Below, piece by piece: positions 63,149 through 64,000 of a stretch of 64,000 bases of DNA; position 1 is the first letter of the stretch; each line of letters starts with the position of its first letter. The stretch is from JAUILH01 sp965230535 (GTDB lineage: Bacteria; Bacteroidota; Bacteroidia; Flavobacteriales_D; JAUILH01). The notes under the pieces are model-generated. The model was not told the DNA's origin. It worked only from the letters and a program-made list of their open reading frames with translations, and did not search any database. The translations under genes and the position numbers were made by a program. Location: positions 1,240,001 through 1,304,000 of the forward strand of contig OZ246010.1 in NCBI GenBank assembly GCA_965230535.1. Reading direction: 5' to 3'.

Positions 63149-63691
63149 ATGCAGAATGATTTCGAAGAATTCAAAGAGTTCTTAAATATTAGCTCGAAAA
63201 CCGAAGAGATCTTTGTAAAAAAAGGGCAAATTCTGCAGCGTGCCGGACAGGAAAGAGGTAAAGGTTTTCTCGTAAAGAAAGGCTTACTCAGAAGTTATAC
63301 GATTGACGAAAAAGGAAAAGAGCACATCTTTTTATTCGCCCCAGAGAACTGGTTAGCCAACGATATTATGTCTATGGACAATGATTCGAAGACAGTTTTG
63401 TTTATTGATGCGATTGAAGACAGTGAGGTGATCACGGTAGATCCTCCGGATCGTGAAGAATTTCTTAGAAGCAGACAAAATATCAGCATGAAGGAAGCTT
63501 TGAAACTCGTTAAAAGAGTTGCCACTTTGCAAAAAAGAATTCATCTACTACAAAGCGCCAGTGCTTATGAACGCTACCAGGATTTTATTGAAACGTATCC
63601 GGACATTGTTCAGCGCGTTCCGCAAAAAATGATTGCATCTTATCTGGGCATTACGCCTCAGGCATTGAGCAAGATTAGACGGATAAAGTAA
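63149..63691 (+). CDS. Crp/Fnr-family transcriptional regulator
   Basis: This 180-residue protein has a cyclic-nucleotide-binding-like beta barrel (~10-120: 'VKKGQILQRAGQERGKGFLVKKGLLRSY', 'FLFAPENWLANDIMS', read in parts), a long helix and a short C-terminal helix-turn-helix 'VPQKMIASYLGITPQALSKIRR'. Key cNMP-binding residues are not obvious, so the signal is unknown. It follows paaH by 11 nt and is the last gene of the operon. It may control paa genes, possibly through the palindrome at 58592-58605. Confidence 0.88.
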   Translation: MQNDFEEFKEFLNISSKTEEIFVKKGQILQRAGQERGKGFLVKKGLLRSYTIDEKGKEHIFLFAPENWLANDIMSMDNDSKTVLFIDAIEDSEVITVDPPDREEFLRSRQNISMKEALKLVKRVATLQKRIHLLQSASAYERYQDFIETYPDIVQRVPQKMIASYLGITPQALSKIRRIK

Positions 63692-63698
63692 AATATAA

Positions 63699-63726
63699 AA
63701 AAGGCCTCATTTTCATGAGGCCTTTT
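63699..63726. terminator. Bidirectional terminator after the paa operon
   Basis: AAAAGGCCTCAT, loop TTTC and ATGAGGCCTTTT form a perfect 12-bp stem with A-run and T-run flanks on either strand. It separates the Crp/Fnr gene (plus) from the convergent T9SS gene (minus) and can serve both. Confidence 0.9.
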
Positions 63727-63745
63727 CATTTTCATTGTTCCTGAT

Positions 63746-64000
63746 TTATTCCAAAACCAGCTTGACAATCTTTTGAACTCGATCATCCCACAGTCTCACA
63801 AAATAAATACCTTTTGCCTGAGAACTGAGATCCAGATTAAATCGTTTACCACCGACAATCGCCGAATGATTTTCTCTATGAACGATTTTCCCTGAATAGT
63901 CAAGTACCTCAACATTCATTTTATCTATGAAACCTTCAGCTTCAATATTAAAGATACCGCTAGAAGGGTTCGGGAAGACATTCACATAAGCATCTATTTC
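63746..64000 (-). CDS. C-terminal end of a T9SS-exported protein (partial)
   Basis: The last 84 codons of a gene that enters from the right edge. The reading frame is open to base 64000, so the start lies outside. The visible part is a T9SS type A sorting domain: 'VFPNPSSGIFNIEAEGF', 'VEVLDYSGKIVHREN' and 'QAKGIYFVRLWDDRVQKIVKLVLE'. The protein should be exported across the outer membrane by the type IX system. Its main domain is not seen. Confidence 0.85.
   Translation of the reverse strand, partial: EIDAYVNVFPNPSSGIFNIEAEGFIDKMNVEVLDYSGKIVHRENHSAIVGGKRFNLDLSSQAKGIYFVRLWDDRVQKIVKLVLE

Overview
The window reads as the chromosome of a Bacteroidota bacterium, most likely of the order Flavobacteriales; I cannot place the family. 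The evidence is three proteins with type IX secretion (T9SS) C-terminal sorting domains, promoters of the TTTG / TAnnTTTG class used by the Bacteroidota primary sigma factor, a Porin_10-type porin, a carbamoyl-phosphate synthase large subunit without its regulatory domain, and a 16S-Ile-Ala-23S-5S rRNA operon. Genes are packed tightly. Seven convergent pairs have stop codons that overlap, abut or lie 1 nt apart, and many co-directional genes overlap by ATGA or TAATG.

Layout: 1-5.1 kb holds two large T9SS-exported proteins, one with a CotH kinase-like domain and a lamin-tail domain, the other with an FG-GAP-like propeller followed by 51-residue Cys-containing repeats. 5.2-8.5 kb is an operon of a P-loop ATPase and a complete FecCD/BtuCD-type importer (lipoprotein, permease, ATPase). 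8.5-10.4 kb holds map, a TerB-like gene and rdgB. 10.4-29 kb is mainly a surface-glycan locus on the minus strand: seven glycan-related enzymes of the glycosyltransferase and epimerase type, two sulfotransferases, a polymerase-like membrane protein, a flippase, an asparagine synthase and a YfhO-family membrane protein. The conserved genes rlmH, DUF4783 and nadC sit inside it. 29-47.8 kb is mostly housekeeping: carB, rpmH, an MsbA-like exporter, an ABC-2 exporter, rsmG, an ECF sigma factor, tgt, an LptF/LptG permease, ispE, accA and dnaB, with a few genes of unknown function. 47.8-54.8 kb holds a porin and the rRNA operon with four tandem promoters. 54.8-58.4 kb holds a short-chain dehydrogenase, an M48 protease, LemA, a ferredoxin and paaE. 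58.7-63.7 kb is the divergent paaABCD-paaG-paaH operon of aerobic phenylacetyl-CoA degradation, ending with a Crp/Fnr regulator. The window ends inside another T9SS-sorted protein.

The most interesting signals are regulatory. (1) A perfect 13-bp inverted repeat covers both the -7 promoter element and the start codon of nadC. (2) Four genes (AAA ATPase, nadC, MsbA-like exporter, dnaB) share the arrangement TAnnTTTG (one with a first-base mismatch), five bases, ATG, which predicts leaderless mRNAs. (3) Four tandem rRNA promoters include a 57-nt exact duplication. (4) The porin start codon directly follows the T-tract of the rRNA terminator. (5) The tgt product has lost all three cysteines of the usual zinc site. 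I found no CRISPR array, insertion sequence, prophage or clear defence system. All functions are inferred by reading motifs; no database search was run.
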